From: Acidocella aminolytica 101 = DSM 11237
Lineage (GTDB): Bacteria; Pseudomonadota; Alphaproteobacteria; Acetobacterales; Acetobacteraceae
NCBI RefSeq assembly: GCF_900129125.1
Contig: NZ_FQVJ01000014.1
Coordinates: 21,025-85,024, forward strand
Direction: 5' to 3'
Length of the DNA stretch: 64,000 nucleotides
The notes beneath the pieces are model-generated. The model did not search any database and was not told the origin of the DNA. It was given only the letters and a program-made list of their open reading frames with translations. Shown here piece by piece: positions 8,591-15,184 of the stretch (positions are counted from its first letter, which is position 1; every line of letters begins with the position of its first letter). The translations under genes were made by a program, and so were the position numbers.

Positions 8591-8742
8591 GCGCGATGCC
8601 CTCTATTCACCCGGCTCGAAAGCGGCGGGTGTTCCTCGGATTAGACGGTGAGTGCCGAGGCGCCAACAAAAACCCCGTCAGCCCGCGCAGCCCGACCTTT
8701 ACGGCTGGCGGCGGGCACCCCCTCCCACAACAGGAAAACGCT
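8591..8742 (+). other. GC-rich structured leader upstream of the small packaging genes
   Basis: About 150 bp that can fold on itself. The clearest pairing joins CCCGCGCAGCC near 8684-8694 with GGCTGGCGGCGGG near 8704-8716, with imperfections. The frame of the next gene stays open through it from an ATG at 8596, but those ~49 codons are Pro/Arg/Gly-rich and low in complexity, so I treat the stretch as an RNA leader or spacer. An N-terminal extension of the next gene cannot be excluded. Confidence 0.35.
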
Positions 8743-8961
8743 ATGCCTGAACATGAAATAGACCCGATTGAGGTTGTCGAAGTCGTCCTTCGGAATGCCA
8801 AATTCGGCAATGATAACGTGGACAAGGTTATCAAGTTTCTGAAGGCCAACCGGCCCGAAACAGAAGCCCAGATGGCCGCAGATCGCGCGATCTTGCAAGA
8901 GCAGCAAGAGAAGTTTGTCGAGCGCTTCCCGAACAGCAAACGCCTGGGGGGCACCCTTTAA
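8743..8961 (+). CDS. Small hypothetical protein, paralogue of the protein at 9157
   Basis: A 72-residue acidic protein. Start chosen at the ATG at 8743, preceded by CAGGA, because upstream in-frame codons are low-complexity. Its layout matches the protein two genes on: P-[IL]-[ED], LR..K, N-[VI]-x-K-V, and a C-terminal RFP..RLG motif. A tandem duplication that diverged is the likely origin. The function is unknown; small conserved proteins beside a terminase could be packaging accessory factors. The stop shares one base with the next start (TAATG). Confidence 0.65.
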   Translation: MPEHEIDPIEVVEVVLRNAKFGNDNVDKVIKFLKANRPETEAQMAADRAILQEQQEKFVERFPNSKRLGGTL

Positions 8962-9152
8962 TGGGCAAATCCTCCAAAAAGCTGACCCTTGAGGAGTGTG
9001 AAGAACGCGGACGGCAGATCGCACTCCGCAAAATGGCGAAGGACGCCGCACTTGAAGAGGCCGCGTCTGCCAAGCCGGAGATGGCGTTTGATGTTTGGCC
9101 GCCCCTCGTAACTCAGAAAGCCCGCAAGGCGGCTTCAACAAAGAAGGACTAA
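8961..9152 (+). CDS. Small basic/acidic hypothetical protein
   Basis: A 63-residue protein, Lys- and Glu-rich (LTLEECEERGRQIALRK), with a Lys/Ala-rich C-terminus. No recognised domain. It starts on the last base of the preceding stop codon, so translational coupling is likely. It separates the two paralogous small proteins. Confidence 0.55.
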   Translation: MGKSSKKLTLEECEERGRQIALRKMAKDAALEEAASAKPEMAFDVWPPLVTQKARKAASTKKD

Positions 9153-9156
9153 CCAA

Positions 9157-9360
9157 TTGGTTGAACAATCCCCTTTAGACCGGGCTTGCGCCATTTTGCG
9201 CGAAACCAAAATGCCGGAAAGCAACATTGCCAAGGTCCGCAACCATCTTGCGCGGCTGCTGGAGCAAGGCGCCAGTGAAGGCGAGAAAGGCGAAATGGCC
9301 CAGGATGGCGCCAACGTTTATCATAGCCGGTTCCCCGAAGCGGCGAGGTTGGGCAAGTAA
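9157..9360 (+). CDS. Small hypothetical protein, paralogue of the protein at 8743
   Basis: A 67-residue protein. The start is TTG at 9157, supported by AAGGA nine bases upstream; no ATG gives the conserved N-terminus. Shared with the paralogue at 8743 are PLDRACAILR..K near the N-terminus, NIAKV, and a C-terminal RFPEAARLG. The conserved C-terminal tag may be a binding peptide for a common partner such as the terminase (inference). Its stop overlaps the next start (TAATG). Confidence 0.6.
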   Translation: MVEQSPLDRACAILRETKMPESNIAKVRNHLARLLEQGASEGEKGEMAQDGANVYHSRFPEAARLGK

Positions 9361-10073
9361 TGGCGCTTATCCGCAAACAGAAGCCCGAAGCCACACCAGC
9401 CCGGCAGGCATTGGCAACCGCGCTGGCTGAATACCGCGAATTGCTGGGCCAAATCGAGGCCCAGAACAACGCCGAAGCCGCCGCGCAACGGCAGATCGAG
9501 ACCTACCGCAACGCCATGTATGAGGCGCAGGGTAGGCTTGACCAGGCGCAAGAGGACGCAGCCGAATATATGCTGGCCCAGGCGACAGGCCGCGCCATGG
9601 AGCGGCCTGTAACAGCCCCCCAGGCCCGTGCAGATCTGGAAGCCGCCAAGAGCAACATGGAAGCGGCAAAGGCGGCAGAAGCCGAACTGAAGCGCCAGGG
9701 TGCGCACCTTCCGCAATCCCTGCAATGGCGCAAGGAAAAGCTGACCAAGGCTGCGGCGGCAGTTGTCGCGGACCTTCCCGAACCCGTCCGGCTAGTGGAG
9801 CGCTTCCAGCAGTTGCAGCGCGAAATTCTGGAAACCGGCCACGCGATTATGTGGCTTAGCAGCGTTGGCGCCTTGGATATGGGCCGGGTTGAGGTGCAAG
9901 GCGAATATGGCAAAATGCTGGAATTTTCCGCAGCCGAGAAGGCGATTAACGCACTGACGCAGACGCCGGGGCAATGGAAAGTGGAGCAGACAGACCGGGG
10001 CGCGGACTTTGAACGGCTGGCTATCTTTTACGACGCGCTCCAACGCGACCCTGACGCTGTGTTCCAGGGCTGA
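9360..10073 (+). CDS. Coiled-coil hypothetical protein upstream of the terminase
   Basis: A 237-residue protein dominated by Ala/Glu/Gln/Arg helices. Residues 15-60 and 90-125 look like coiled coils (for example ALAEYRELLGQIEAQ). No membrane segment, cysteine cluster or catalytic motif. It sits between the small packaging genes and the large terminase, three bases from the latter, and could be a terminase partner or scaffold-like protein. This is positional inference; I recognise no family. Confidence 0.7.
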   Translation: MALIRKQKPEATPARQALATALAEYRELLGQIEAQNNAEAAAQRQIETYRNAMYEAQGRLDQAQEDAAEYMLAQATGRAMERPVTAPQARADLEAAKSNMEAAKAAEAELKRQGAHLPQSLQWRKEKLTKAAAAVVADLPEPVRLVERFQQLQREILETGHAIMWLSSVGALDMGRVEVQGEYGKMLEFSAAEKAINALTQTPGQWKVEQTDRGADFERLAIFYDALQRDPDAVFQG

Positions 10074-10076
10074 GCG

Positions 10077-11501
10077 ATGCCGGAAGCGAACATTCTTGAA
10101 GCAATGGACCATCCGCAGATCTTCGCGCCCCACTTCAAAGGGGACACGTGGGGCTTCTGGCGCATGGTCCTGGCCGCGTTGTTTGCCTTGCCGATGGATG
10201 ACAAGACTCTGGCGTTGTACCGGCAGCATACAGGCCGTACAGCGCCGCCTGAGGCCCCCTTCACAGAGATGGCGCTGGTTATCGGGCGGCGTGGCGGCAA
10301 GAGCCAAATCCTGGCTCTGATTGCCGTCTATCTGGCCTGCTTCCGGGATTACGAACCTTATCTGTCACCGGGCGAGGTTGCCACCATTGCGATCATCGCA
10401 GCCGACCGCAACCAAGCACGCACGATTTTTCGTTACGTCAAAGGCTTGCTTTCGTCAGTGCCGGTTCTCGCTCCAATGGTCGAGGATGAAACCAAGGAAA
10501 CGCTAACGCTCAACAACCGCGTGCAGATTGAGATTGCTACGGCCAGCTTCAGGGTGACGCGCGGCTATACCTTCGCGGCGGTGCTGGCGGATGAGACGGC
10601 TTTCTGGCGCGATGAATCTTCAGCCAACCCGGACACGGAGATCTTTCGTGCCCTGCGCCCTGGGCTGGCGACCATCCCCAATTCGCTGCTGCTGAATGCT
10701 TCCAGCCCCTATCGCCGCGCTGGAATTCTCTGGAAAGCCTACCAGCGCAACTATGGCAAAGATGGCGCGCGCGTGCTGGTGGTGAAGGCGTCCACGTCAG
10801 AAGCCAATCCCAAAATCAATCCCGCCATTATTGCCGAGGCGTACGAGGAAGATCCCGAAAGCGCCGCGTGTGAGTATGGCGGCGAATTCCGCACTGACAT
10901 TGCGGACTTTATCTCTCGCAGCGTGCTGGAAGCCTGCATTGAAACCGGCTGCCATGAGCGCCCCCGCGTGGCCGCCGCAGGGCGCTATGTGGCCTTTATC
11001 GATGCGGCTGGTGGGTCTGGCACAGACAGCATGACCATGGCCATCGCGCATGAGGATAAGACACTGGGGCCTGTGCTGGACGTACTCCGCGAACGCAAGC
11101 CGCCTTTCAGCCCGGAAAGTGTGGTGATGGAGTTTGCCGCTACACTGAAATCATACGGGATCTATAAAGCAGAATCTGACAAATGGGGCGGCGATTGGGT
11201 TGGTGAAGCCTTCCGCAAGCAGGGCATCACGGTCACCCCCAGCGCTGCGCCGAAGTCGGAAATCTACCGCGAGTTGCTGCCCCTGCTGAACGCGCACAAG
11301 TGTAGCCTGCTCGATCATCCCAGGCTGGTGCAGCAGCTTTGCGGCCTGGAACGCCGGACAGCACGCGGGGGCCGCGACAGCATCGATCATGCTCCCAACG
11401 CGCACGATGACGTGGCCAACGCCGCAGCGGGCGCCTTGGTACTGGTAAGCAAAGCGCCTGCGATGATGGTTTTCACCAAAGCATTTTTGGATAGGATATG
11501 A
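10077..11501 (+). CDS. Phage terminase large subunit (ATPase/nuclease)
   Basis: DNA-packaging motor, 474 residues. The ATPase domain has Walker A GRRGGKS (70-76) and Walker B VLADE (169-173), followed by a LLNASSP coupling-type motif (205-211). The RNase H-like nuclease domain has YVAFIDAAGG (Asp309) and a C-terminal acidic pair in NAHDDVANAAA (about 442). Terminases cleave concatemeric DNA and translocate it into a prohead. No portal or capsid gene accompanies it in this island, so it would have to use proheads of a helper phage, or it is a prophage relic. Satellites more often carry only a small subunit. Confidence 0.9.
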   Translation: MPEANILEAMDHPQIFAPHFKGDTWGFWRMVLAALFALPMDDKTLALYRQHTGRTAPPEAPFTEMALVIGRRGGKSQILALIAVYLACFRDYEPYLSPGEVATIAIIAADRNQARTIFRYVKGLLSSVPVLAPMVEDETKETLTLNNRVQIEIATASFRVTRGYTFAAVLADETAFWRDESSANPDTEIFRALRPGLATIPNSLLLNASSPYRRAGILWKAYQRNYGKDGARVLVVKASTSEANPKINPAIIAEAYEEDPESAACEYGGEFRTDIADFISRSVLEACIETGCHERPRVAAAGRYVAFIDAAGGSGTDSMTMAIAHEDKTLGPVLDVLRERKPPFSPESVVMEFAATLKSYGIYKAESDKWGGDWVGEAFRKQGITVTPSAAPKSEIYRELLPLLNAHKCSLLDHPRLVQQLCGLERRTARGGRDSIDHAPNAHDDVANAAAGALVLVSKAPAMMVFTKAFLDRI

Positions 11502-11538
11502 TGACATTAAAGGGTTCGTTTGAGAGGAGCCGTTCATA

Positions 11539-11997
11539 ATGGACGGCTCCAACCATCCAGCCGCCCCGGAAAAACCCGCTGGCGTAAATGCCGCACACCG
11601 GGAAACGGCAATCTGCATCGAGATCAGGCCCCCGCTTTTACGCTCCCCTCATTCTGGTGGACCGCTAGTGGACCGGGCGCGGTGCGAGATCGACGGTGTA
11701 CTCTATCAGGCCGAGAGCAAAAACGGGGCTATCTGTGAATTGTGCCGGGTGCTGGTTGCTGCTGGTGTATCGGATGCCCCGTGGCAGGCTTTCAGGGGCG
11801 GCAAGCTGGCTATGACCGGGCCGTCTATTCACCGCATGGCGCAGCGTATGGTCTCCGAGGGGGACAAACACGGCCCGCGCTGGGAGAGGTGGAGGCCCTA
11901 CCCGGAGCGATGCCTTAAACCCCCGCGCGCGTGTTTACGGGGCAGACTAAGCGCAGCTTTGAGCGTTCGGAACATGTGGCTGAATGGATGCGGCTGA
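11539..11997 (+). CDS. Hypothetical protein, possibly frameshifted near its end
   Basis: Up to 152 residues. The middle (DRARCEIDGVLYQAESKNGAIC then ELCRVLVAAG) reads as genuine protein and continues to about GPRWERWRPYPE. After that the frame becomes Arg/Pro/Cys-rich (CLKPPRACLRGRL) and looks out of register, while a plausible coding stretch appears in another frame from 11931. A single indel near 11900-11930 would fuse the two. No known domain. It lies 38 bp after the terminase and closes the plus-strand run. Confidence 0.5.
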   Translation: MDGSNHPAAPEKPAGVNAAHRETAICIEIRPPLLRSPHSGGPLVDRARCEIDGVLYQAESKNGAICELCRVLVAAGVSDAPWQAFRGGKLAMTGPSIHRMAQRMVSEGDKHGPRWERWRPYPERCLKPPRACLRGRLSAALSVRNMWLNGCG

Positions 11998-12050
11998 CGG
12001 GAACCAAGGCGCAAGTTACGCCAGTGAAAAGTCGTCGAGAAGATGGGTAA
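11931..12050 (+). CDS. Short coding-like frame, separate small protein or shifted 3' end of the previous gene
   Basis: A 39-codon frame from a GTG at 11931 to TAA at 12048-12050, reading MFTGQTKRSFERSEHVAEWM and then RLTGTKAQVTPVKSRREDG. The composition is protein-like, unlike the overlapping end of the 11539 frame. A stop codon just upstream in this frame separates it from the preceding gene unless an indel occurred. It is either an independent mini-gene or the displaced C-terminus of that gene. Confidence 0.35.
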   Translation: MFTGQTKRSFERSEHVAEWMRLTGTKAQVTPVKSRREDG

Positions 12051-12090
12051 GGCGAACCAGGGGGGCGATGCCATTGGCTACAGTTGTTGC

Positions 12091-12894
12091 TTATTCGATG
12101 GGGGTTTCGATGAATCCTTCAGGATAACCACGCCCCATGACTTCAAAAGTCGCATCACCTTGGGAATGGATATGCAAAATCGCCTCGGGCTTAAGAGGGC
12201 GCGTGACGCAGAAGTCGAAGCCACGTTCTTCCGACTTGCAGCCGATAAATCCAGCAAACGTCGACAGGATATTACTAGCCGCTGAATAGATCGAATTTGT
12301 TGCATCGAGCGGCGCACGAATTTCAATAATTCGCGCTTTTCCGATAGTTTGCAGCAGAGATTTTATTTCAGTATCTTTCTGCCAGAAGTAAATGCCTTCA
12401 CCGCCCCAGTTGTTAAGCAAAAGTTCGACTAGGCAGCTTTGGGTCGAAATTGGATTCGAGGTCATCCAAAATTGACCAGATCGAATGTCACCTTGCTCGT
12501 GAAAGGGGCTGGACTCGAATATCCTTTGAGCATTTTGCGCTAGGATTATGCCCGCTGAAACTTGTGCTGAAAGTCTCTTTTTGATTCCCTCTAAGCTGGA
12601 TAGAATGAGTCCCTCGCGCTGCATCGCCTGCACTTCTTCATCGGTCATGCGCGTGTAATGCCATGCCCGGATTGAGCGCTCAGCCATGAAGGGCATGAGG
12701 CTTTCCTTTAACGCTTGATATGGCTTTGAATAAGGATTCGATGGAGGATAGACTTGGTGATTTGACGCCTCTCGTTCAAGAAACAGTCTATGATCGGTTT
12801 CTAGATATTGTTGAATTAGTCCCGTAGCGGCCCATAAGAGCTCAAGCAAATCATCATCGAATGTTTCGACATTCCAAACGTCGATAAATGTCAT
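12091..12894 (-). CDS. Hypothetical protein with an HYTR motif, possible ADP-ribosyltransferase-like or nucleotide-binding fold
   Basis: A 267-residue soluble protein. The segment after residue 75 (RAWHYTRMTDEEVQAM, then GLILSSLEGIKKRL) resembles the conserved entry of RNA 2'-phosphotransferase/ADP-ribosyltransferase-like folds, where a His-x-Thr/Ser-Arg strand binds the NAD or phosphate. Later blocks (RSGQFWMTSNP, WGGEGIYFW, ARIIEIRAPL, FDFCVTRPL) look like strands of an alpha/beta domain. I do not recognise a named family. It is the last gene of a minus-strand run led by a ribbon-helix-helix protein, at the cargo end of the island, so a toxin or phage-defence role is plausible but inferred. 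AT-rich codon use. Confidence 0.65.
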   Translation of the reverse strand: MTFIDVWNVETFDDDLLELLWAATGLIQQYLETDHRLFLEREASNHQVYPPSNPYSKPYQALKESLMPFMAERSIRAWHYTRMTDEEVQAMQREGLILSSLEGIKKRLSAQVSAGIILAQNAQRIFESSPFHEQGDIRSGQFWMTSNPISTQSCLVELLLNNWGGEGIYFWQKDTEIKSLLQTIGKARIIEIRAPLDATNSIYSAASNILSTFAGFIGCKSEERGFDFCVTRPLKPEAILHIHSQGDATFEVMGRGYPEGFIETPIE

Positions 12895-12986
12895 GTACCT
12901 TTCAACCTCACCCCAGCCTCGCCTCAGTTCTCAGGAATGAACCCCATCCAGCGAATTCTAGGCACGCTTGATTAAAAGAAGGCCGA

Positions 12987-13307
12987 TTATTCTTCCCAAA
13001 CTCGAGATTGCTCATTCCCCCAACCTTCTTTTTGCGATTTACTTAGGCCGGGATTTTTTTTCAATTTGAAAAAAACACGATCAGGTACGTCAGCAGGACG
13101 CCAACCCAAGATGATTCCAGCAAACCATGATGTTTTGTCCTGGTATTCGTGGAGATGAAGTTCAGCTCCAATCGCTTTCTCTGCAATGTCTGGCGTAATA
13201 TGCCAACGTCCGCTTTCAAATACTCCGCCCCCGATGTGTGTTAAATTGCCTGATTGTTGGCCAGACTTTGCTATCACATGCAGGCGGATGAGGCGGGATT
13301 TTTTCAC
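12987..13307 (-). CDS. Hypothetical protein coupled to a ribbon-helix-helix gene
   Basis: A 106-residue protein, no recognised family. Its start overlaps the stop of the upstream ribbon-helix-helix gene by four bases (ATGA), typical of toxin-antitoxin or co-regulated pairs. Mixed strand/helix composition with conserved-looking SGRWHITPDIA and SWFAGIILGWRP. It may be a toxin partner or a small accessory of the 267-residue protein downstream (92 bp gap). Neither is demonstrated. Confidence 0.55.
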   Translation of the reverse strand: MKKSRLIRLHVIAKSGQQSGNLTHIGGGVFESGRWHITPDIAEKAIGAELHLHEYQDKTSWFAGIILGWRPADVPDRVFFKLKKNPGLSKSQKEGWGNEQSRVWEE

Positions 13308-13471
13308 TTGGCTTCGCGCGCCTTCTCCAGCCCCAGCTCAATCAGCCGACGGATTGCTTCTGCATCGCGTTTCACCCGGTGCTCGAACTGATAATTCTCA
13401 ATCCTCTTCCAGAGGCCTGTGGGCAGCGAGACACTTTTCCTGATAATCGGATCGGGCGATTCTTCGGACAT
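13304..13471 (-). CDS. Ribbon-helix-helix (CopG-like) DNA-binding protein
   Basis: A 55-residue protein. The beta strand RKSVSLPTGLWKRIENY and the helix pair RVKRDAEAIRRLIELGLEKA match the ribbon-helix-helix fold of antitoxins and small repressors. The ATG at 13471 is preferred over the in-frame ATG at 13498, because the latter lies inside a palindromic operator-like cluster. Likely autoregulator of the three-gene minus-strand operon, acting as dimers on GGTGC/GCACC half-sites just upstream. Confidence 0.7.
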   Translation of the reverse strand: MSEESPDPIIRKSVSLPTGLWKRIENYQFEHRVKRDAEAIRRLIELGLEKAREAK

Positions 13472-13488
13472 ATCATCACAATAGAAGT

Positions 13489-13554
13489 TTTGCACCAATG
13501 GTGCAAATGGTGCTTGATCGCTTGTGCGCAGCGGCGCAATGGTGCGTTTGCACC
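13489..13554. promoter_or_regulatory. Operator-like cluster of GGTGC/GCACC half-sites upstream of the RHH gene
   Basis: Near-perfect palindrome with 8-bp arms (TTTGCACC at 13489-13496, GGTGCAAA at 13500-13507) and a 3-bp centre. A further GGTGC lies at 13509-13513, and a second inverted pair, TGGTGC at 13540-13545 and GCACCA at 13550-13555. Five half-sites in 66 bp directly upstream of a ribbon-helix-helix gene suggest autorepression. Confidence 0.6.
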
Positions 13555-13618
13555 ACTCGACTGGACGTGGAAGGTGGATGCTCCCCGCCTAACCCTGAAC
13601 ATGGAGAGAGAGTTTCCC

Positions 13619-13893
13619 ATGTCCAAAACTGTAGACAGCCCTACCATACCAACCCCGCGCCGCCGCAACCTGCTTGCGATGGCGCCGCTTGCCGCGATGG
13701 CCGCAACCATGCCCGACAGACCGCGCAAACGCCATTACGCCTGCCTTGTATAAAGCCCATAGCCTTTCCCGCGCCTTGGATTTTATGGCGCGCATCTGTT
13801 GAGGCGGTGAATAACGCGGCTTATGACGCCATCATTGCCGCTTTCGACAATGCCGAAGCCCTTTGTGGAGATTTAAGGAAGGCAGCAGCATGA
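13619..13893 (+). pseudogene. Remnant of a small Arg/Ala-rich phage-island protein
   Basis: An ATG at 13619 opens MSKTVDSPTIPTPRRRNLLA followed by an alanine-rich stretch, resembling the N-terminus of small twin-arginine-like proteins frequent in alphaproteobacterial prophages. The frame stops after 44 codons. A plausible continuation (NNAAYDAIIAAFDNAEALC) occurs in another frame ending at 13893. This looks like a frameshifted, shortened copy. Function unknown. Confidence 0.35.
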
Positions 13894-13938
13894 GCGAAGC
13901 AACCAAATACCCAGAAGGATGAGGCGGAATGACCATCC

Positions 13939-14220
13939 CTACCTCCACCATAGAAGGTGACGGGCAGGATCACACTCGACAAAAATTTCAGTTACACCGC
14001 CCGTCTTTTCACGACCGGATTCGCAACTCCCCTCTGTTTCTGGGTGCTTGAGACGCCACCAAGCTTGCCTGACGACGAGGTCTTTTCCATATGGCTCTGG
14101 CTTATTGGGGCGCTGAATTGACAAATAGCTACCGATAGCAGGCACTTTAGGTAAATCGAATTTCAAGCTATAATTGGGCTTAAGACAACCAACTTCTCTA
14201 TCAACAATGACTTGAGGCAT
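13939..14220 (-). CDS. Hypothetical protein, divergent from the ART-like gene
   Basis: A 93-residue protein from the ATG at 14220; an in-frame ATG at 14292 would add 24 residues but overlaps the start of the divergent gene. The sequence (SLKFDLPKVPAIGSYLSIQR, WWRLKHPETEG, GGVTEIFVECDPA) looks like a small beta-rich domain without known catalytic residues. Divergent arrangement with the ADP-ribosyltransferase-like gene and the shared 63-bp intergenic space suggest co-regulation, perhaps as an immunity or partner protein (inference). AT-rich relative to the chromosome. Confidence 0.5.
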   Translation of the reverse strand: MPQVIVDREVGCLKPNYSLKFDLPKVPAIGSYLSIQRPNKPEPYGKDLVVRQAWWRLKHPETEGSCESGREKTGGVTEIFVECDPARHLLWWR

Positions 14221-14283
14221 GTCACATTCTTCCGAAATAGAAACATTATCAAGCAGTTCAGGGTCGTACCAAAAGACAATTTG

Positions 14284-14835
14284 ATGAACCAAAAAGATTT
14301 TTTTAATGCTCTTTTCGGTGCGGCCCCTGAGGATACGCGCGAACTTATCCCAAGGAATGTCGATTTAGAGTTTTCATTATCCTTGGTCACAGAAGTTGAG
14401 CGACGCTCACCATTATCTCTAGCTGTCAAAATCATTCTTCATTCATTATGGATAGAACGAGGACACTTCATTCGCAGCTGTCTGAATGACGATGATATGC
14501 TTGCTGATTTCTTGTGGCGGTCTCTTCCCTTGTATTCTGGAGGGGGGCGAGAGTTATACCGGGGAGAAGCCGTTAAAAGGTGGATTCAAGGCCGTGTGGG
14601 GTTCTGCTGGACGGATAAACTGGAAATCGCGGAAATGTTCGCCAAAGGTTATAACGCCTTAGAACCGGATGGAGGTGTTGTCCTAAAAACTTTTTGTCCC
14701 AAAGAGGCAATAATCTCTGAGCCTAACAATCACAGCAGATGGCTGGGGGAGAATGAGTATACTGTCGATTCACGACGCTGCCATACTATCGAAGAAATAT
14801 GTCGTTATCCGGCTGTTAAAGGCAACACAGTCTAA
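14284..14835 (+). CDS. ADP-ribosyltransferase-like protein (R-S/T-E type), probable toxin or defence effector
   Basis: A 183-residue protein. The C-terminal half shows the layout of R-S-E class ADP-ribosyltransferases: Arg93 in ELYRGEA, a WT motif (Trp109-Thr110, GFCWTD) followed by a helix with MFA, a strand GGVVLKTFCPKEAII, and the acidic ENEYTVD (Glu156/Glu158). These enzymes transfer ADP-ribose from NAD to a protein, nucleic acid or small molecule. The exact Ser of the STS motif is replaced by Cys/Trp-Thr, so activity is not certain. ATG at 14284 chosen; 14212 is an alternative. Last gene before the right att site, a typical cargo position. Confidence 0.6.
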   Translation: MNQKDFFNALFGAAPEDTRELIPRNVDLEFSLSLVTEVERRSPLSLAVKIILHSLWIERGHFIRSCLNDDDMLADFLWRSLPLYSGGGRELYRGEAVKRWIQGRVGFCWTDKLEIAEMFAKGYNALEPDGGVVLKTFCPKEAIISEPNNHSRWLGENEYTVDSRRCHTIEEICRYPAVKGNTV

Positions 14836-14909
14836 GGATAAATAAGGCGGTATATTATCCAAATATTGGACAACCAAGAAATCAAACTAATTTAAGTGCC
14901 TGATTTTAT

Positions 14910-14953
14910 TGGCGTCCCCAAGGGGATTCGAACCCCTGTTACCGCCGTGAAAG
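14910..14953. repeat. Right attachment site (within intact tRNA-Glu)
   Basis: Second copy of the 44-bp direct repeat at 1643-1686. It runs from the CCA end to the 3' side of the anticodon loop, the usual crossover zone for tyrosine integrases targeting tRNA genes. Confidence 0.92.
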
Positions 14954-14985
14954 GGCGATGTCCTAGGCCTCTAGACGATGGGGAC
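14910..14985 (-). tRNA. tRNA-Glu (anticodon TTC)
   Basis: A 76-base cloverleaf on the minus strand with encoded CCA. Acceptor strands GTCCCC/GGGGAC pair, the T arm (AGGGGTTCGAATCCCCT) is intact, and the anticodon loop CTTTCAC carries TTC. The sequence closely matches bacterial tRNA-Glu. The 3' 44 bases are the right att repeat, so the gene was kept whole by insertion of the island. Confidence 0.97.
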
Positions 14986-15007
14986 TAAAGGTGGGCCGCT
15001 CCTTAAG

Positions 15008-15184
15008 CTACTGTGGCTTTGATGACAAGCGGGGGGAGGCAGGTTTTTTTGCCCGCTCGTAGCGGCCTTTCTGGCAGGCGGCGGAGCAATATTTCACATT
15101 TTCCCAGTTTTTGGCCCATTTTCGCCGCCAGGCGAAAGGGCGGCCACAGGCCGGACAAATTTTTTCCGGCCTTTTGGTGGTCAT
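15008..15184 (-). CDS. DUF2256-type zinc-ribbon protein
   Basis: A 58-residue protein. Four cysteines in CPACGRPFAWRRKWAKNW and YCSAACQKG match the DUF2256 signature (CPxCxRPFxWRKKW ... YCSxxC), expected to bind one zinc. Start chosen at the ATG (15184) that overlaps the stop of the upstream gene (ATGA); longer frames are read-through of that gene. The biological role is not established for this family. Confidence 0.8.
   Translation of the reverse strand: MTTKRPEKICPACGRPFAWRRKWAKNWENVKYCSAACQKGRYERAKKPASPRLSSKPQ

Larger units (their letters stand above)
1643..14953. mobile_element. 13.3-kb satellite-like genomic island integrated in tRNA-Glu
   Basis: The island is delimited by a perfect 44-bp direct repeat, the left copy being a tRNA 3' remnant and the right copy part of the intact tRNA-Glu. 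Inside are a tyrosine integrase next to the left end, an AlpA-like regulator, a sigma factor, a VapE-type primase, an iteron-like cluster, small terminase-module genes, a large terminase subunit and cargo genes. No capsid, portal, protease, tail or lysis gene is visible. Size and order (integrase, regulator, replication, packaging, cargo) fit a phage satellite; a decayed prophage is the alternative. Base composition is visibly more AT-rich than the chromosome, notably at 1690-3900, 7800-8230 and 12100-14900. Confidence 0.85.

Noticed and set aside
8596..8742. N-terminal extension of the small packaging protein
   Set aside because: The 49 extra codons are Arg/Pro/Gly-rich and foldable DNA; the internal ATG at 8743 has a ribosome site and starts the part shared with its paralogue.
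12043..12285. 80-codon plus-strand frame at the island cargo end
   Set aside because: Overlaps the better supported minus-strand 267-residue gene in its entirety.
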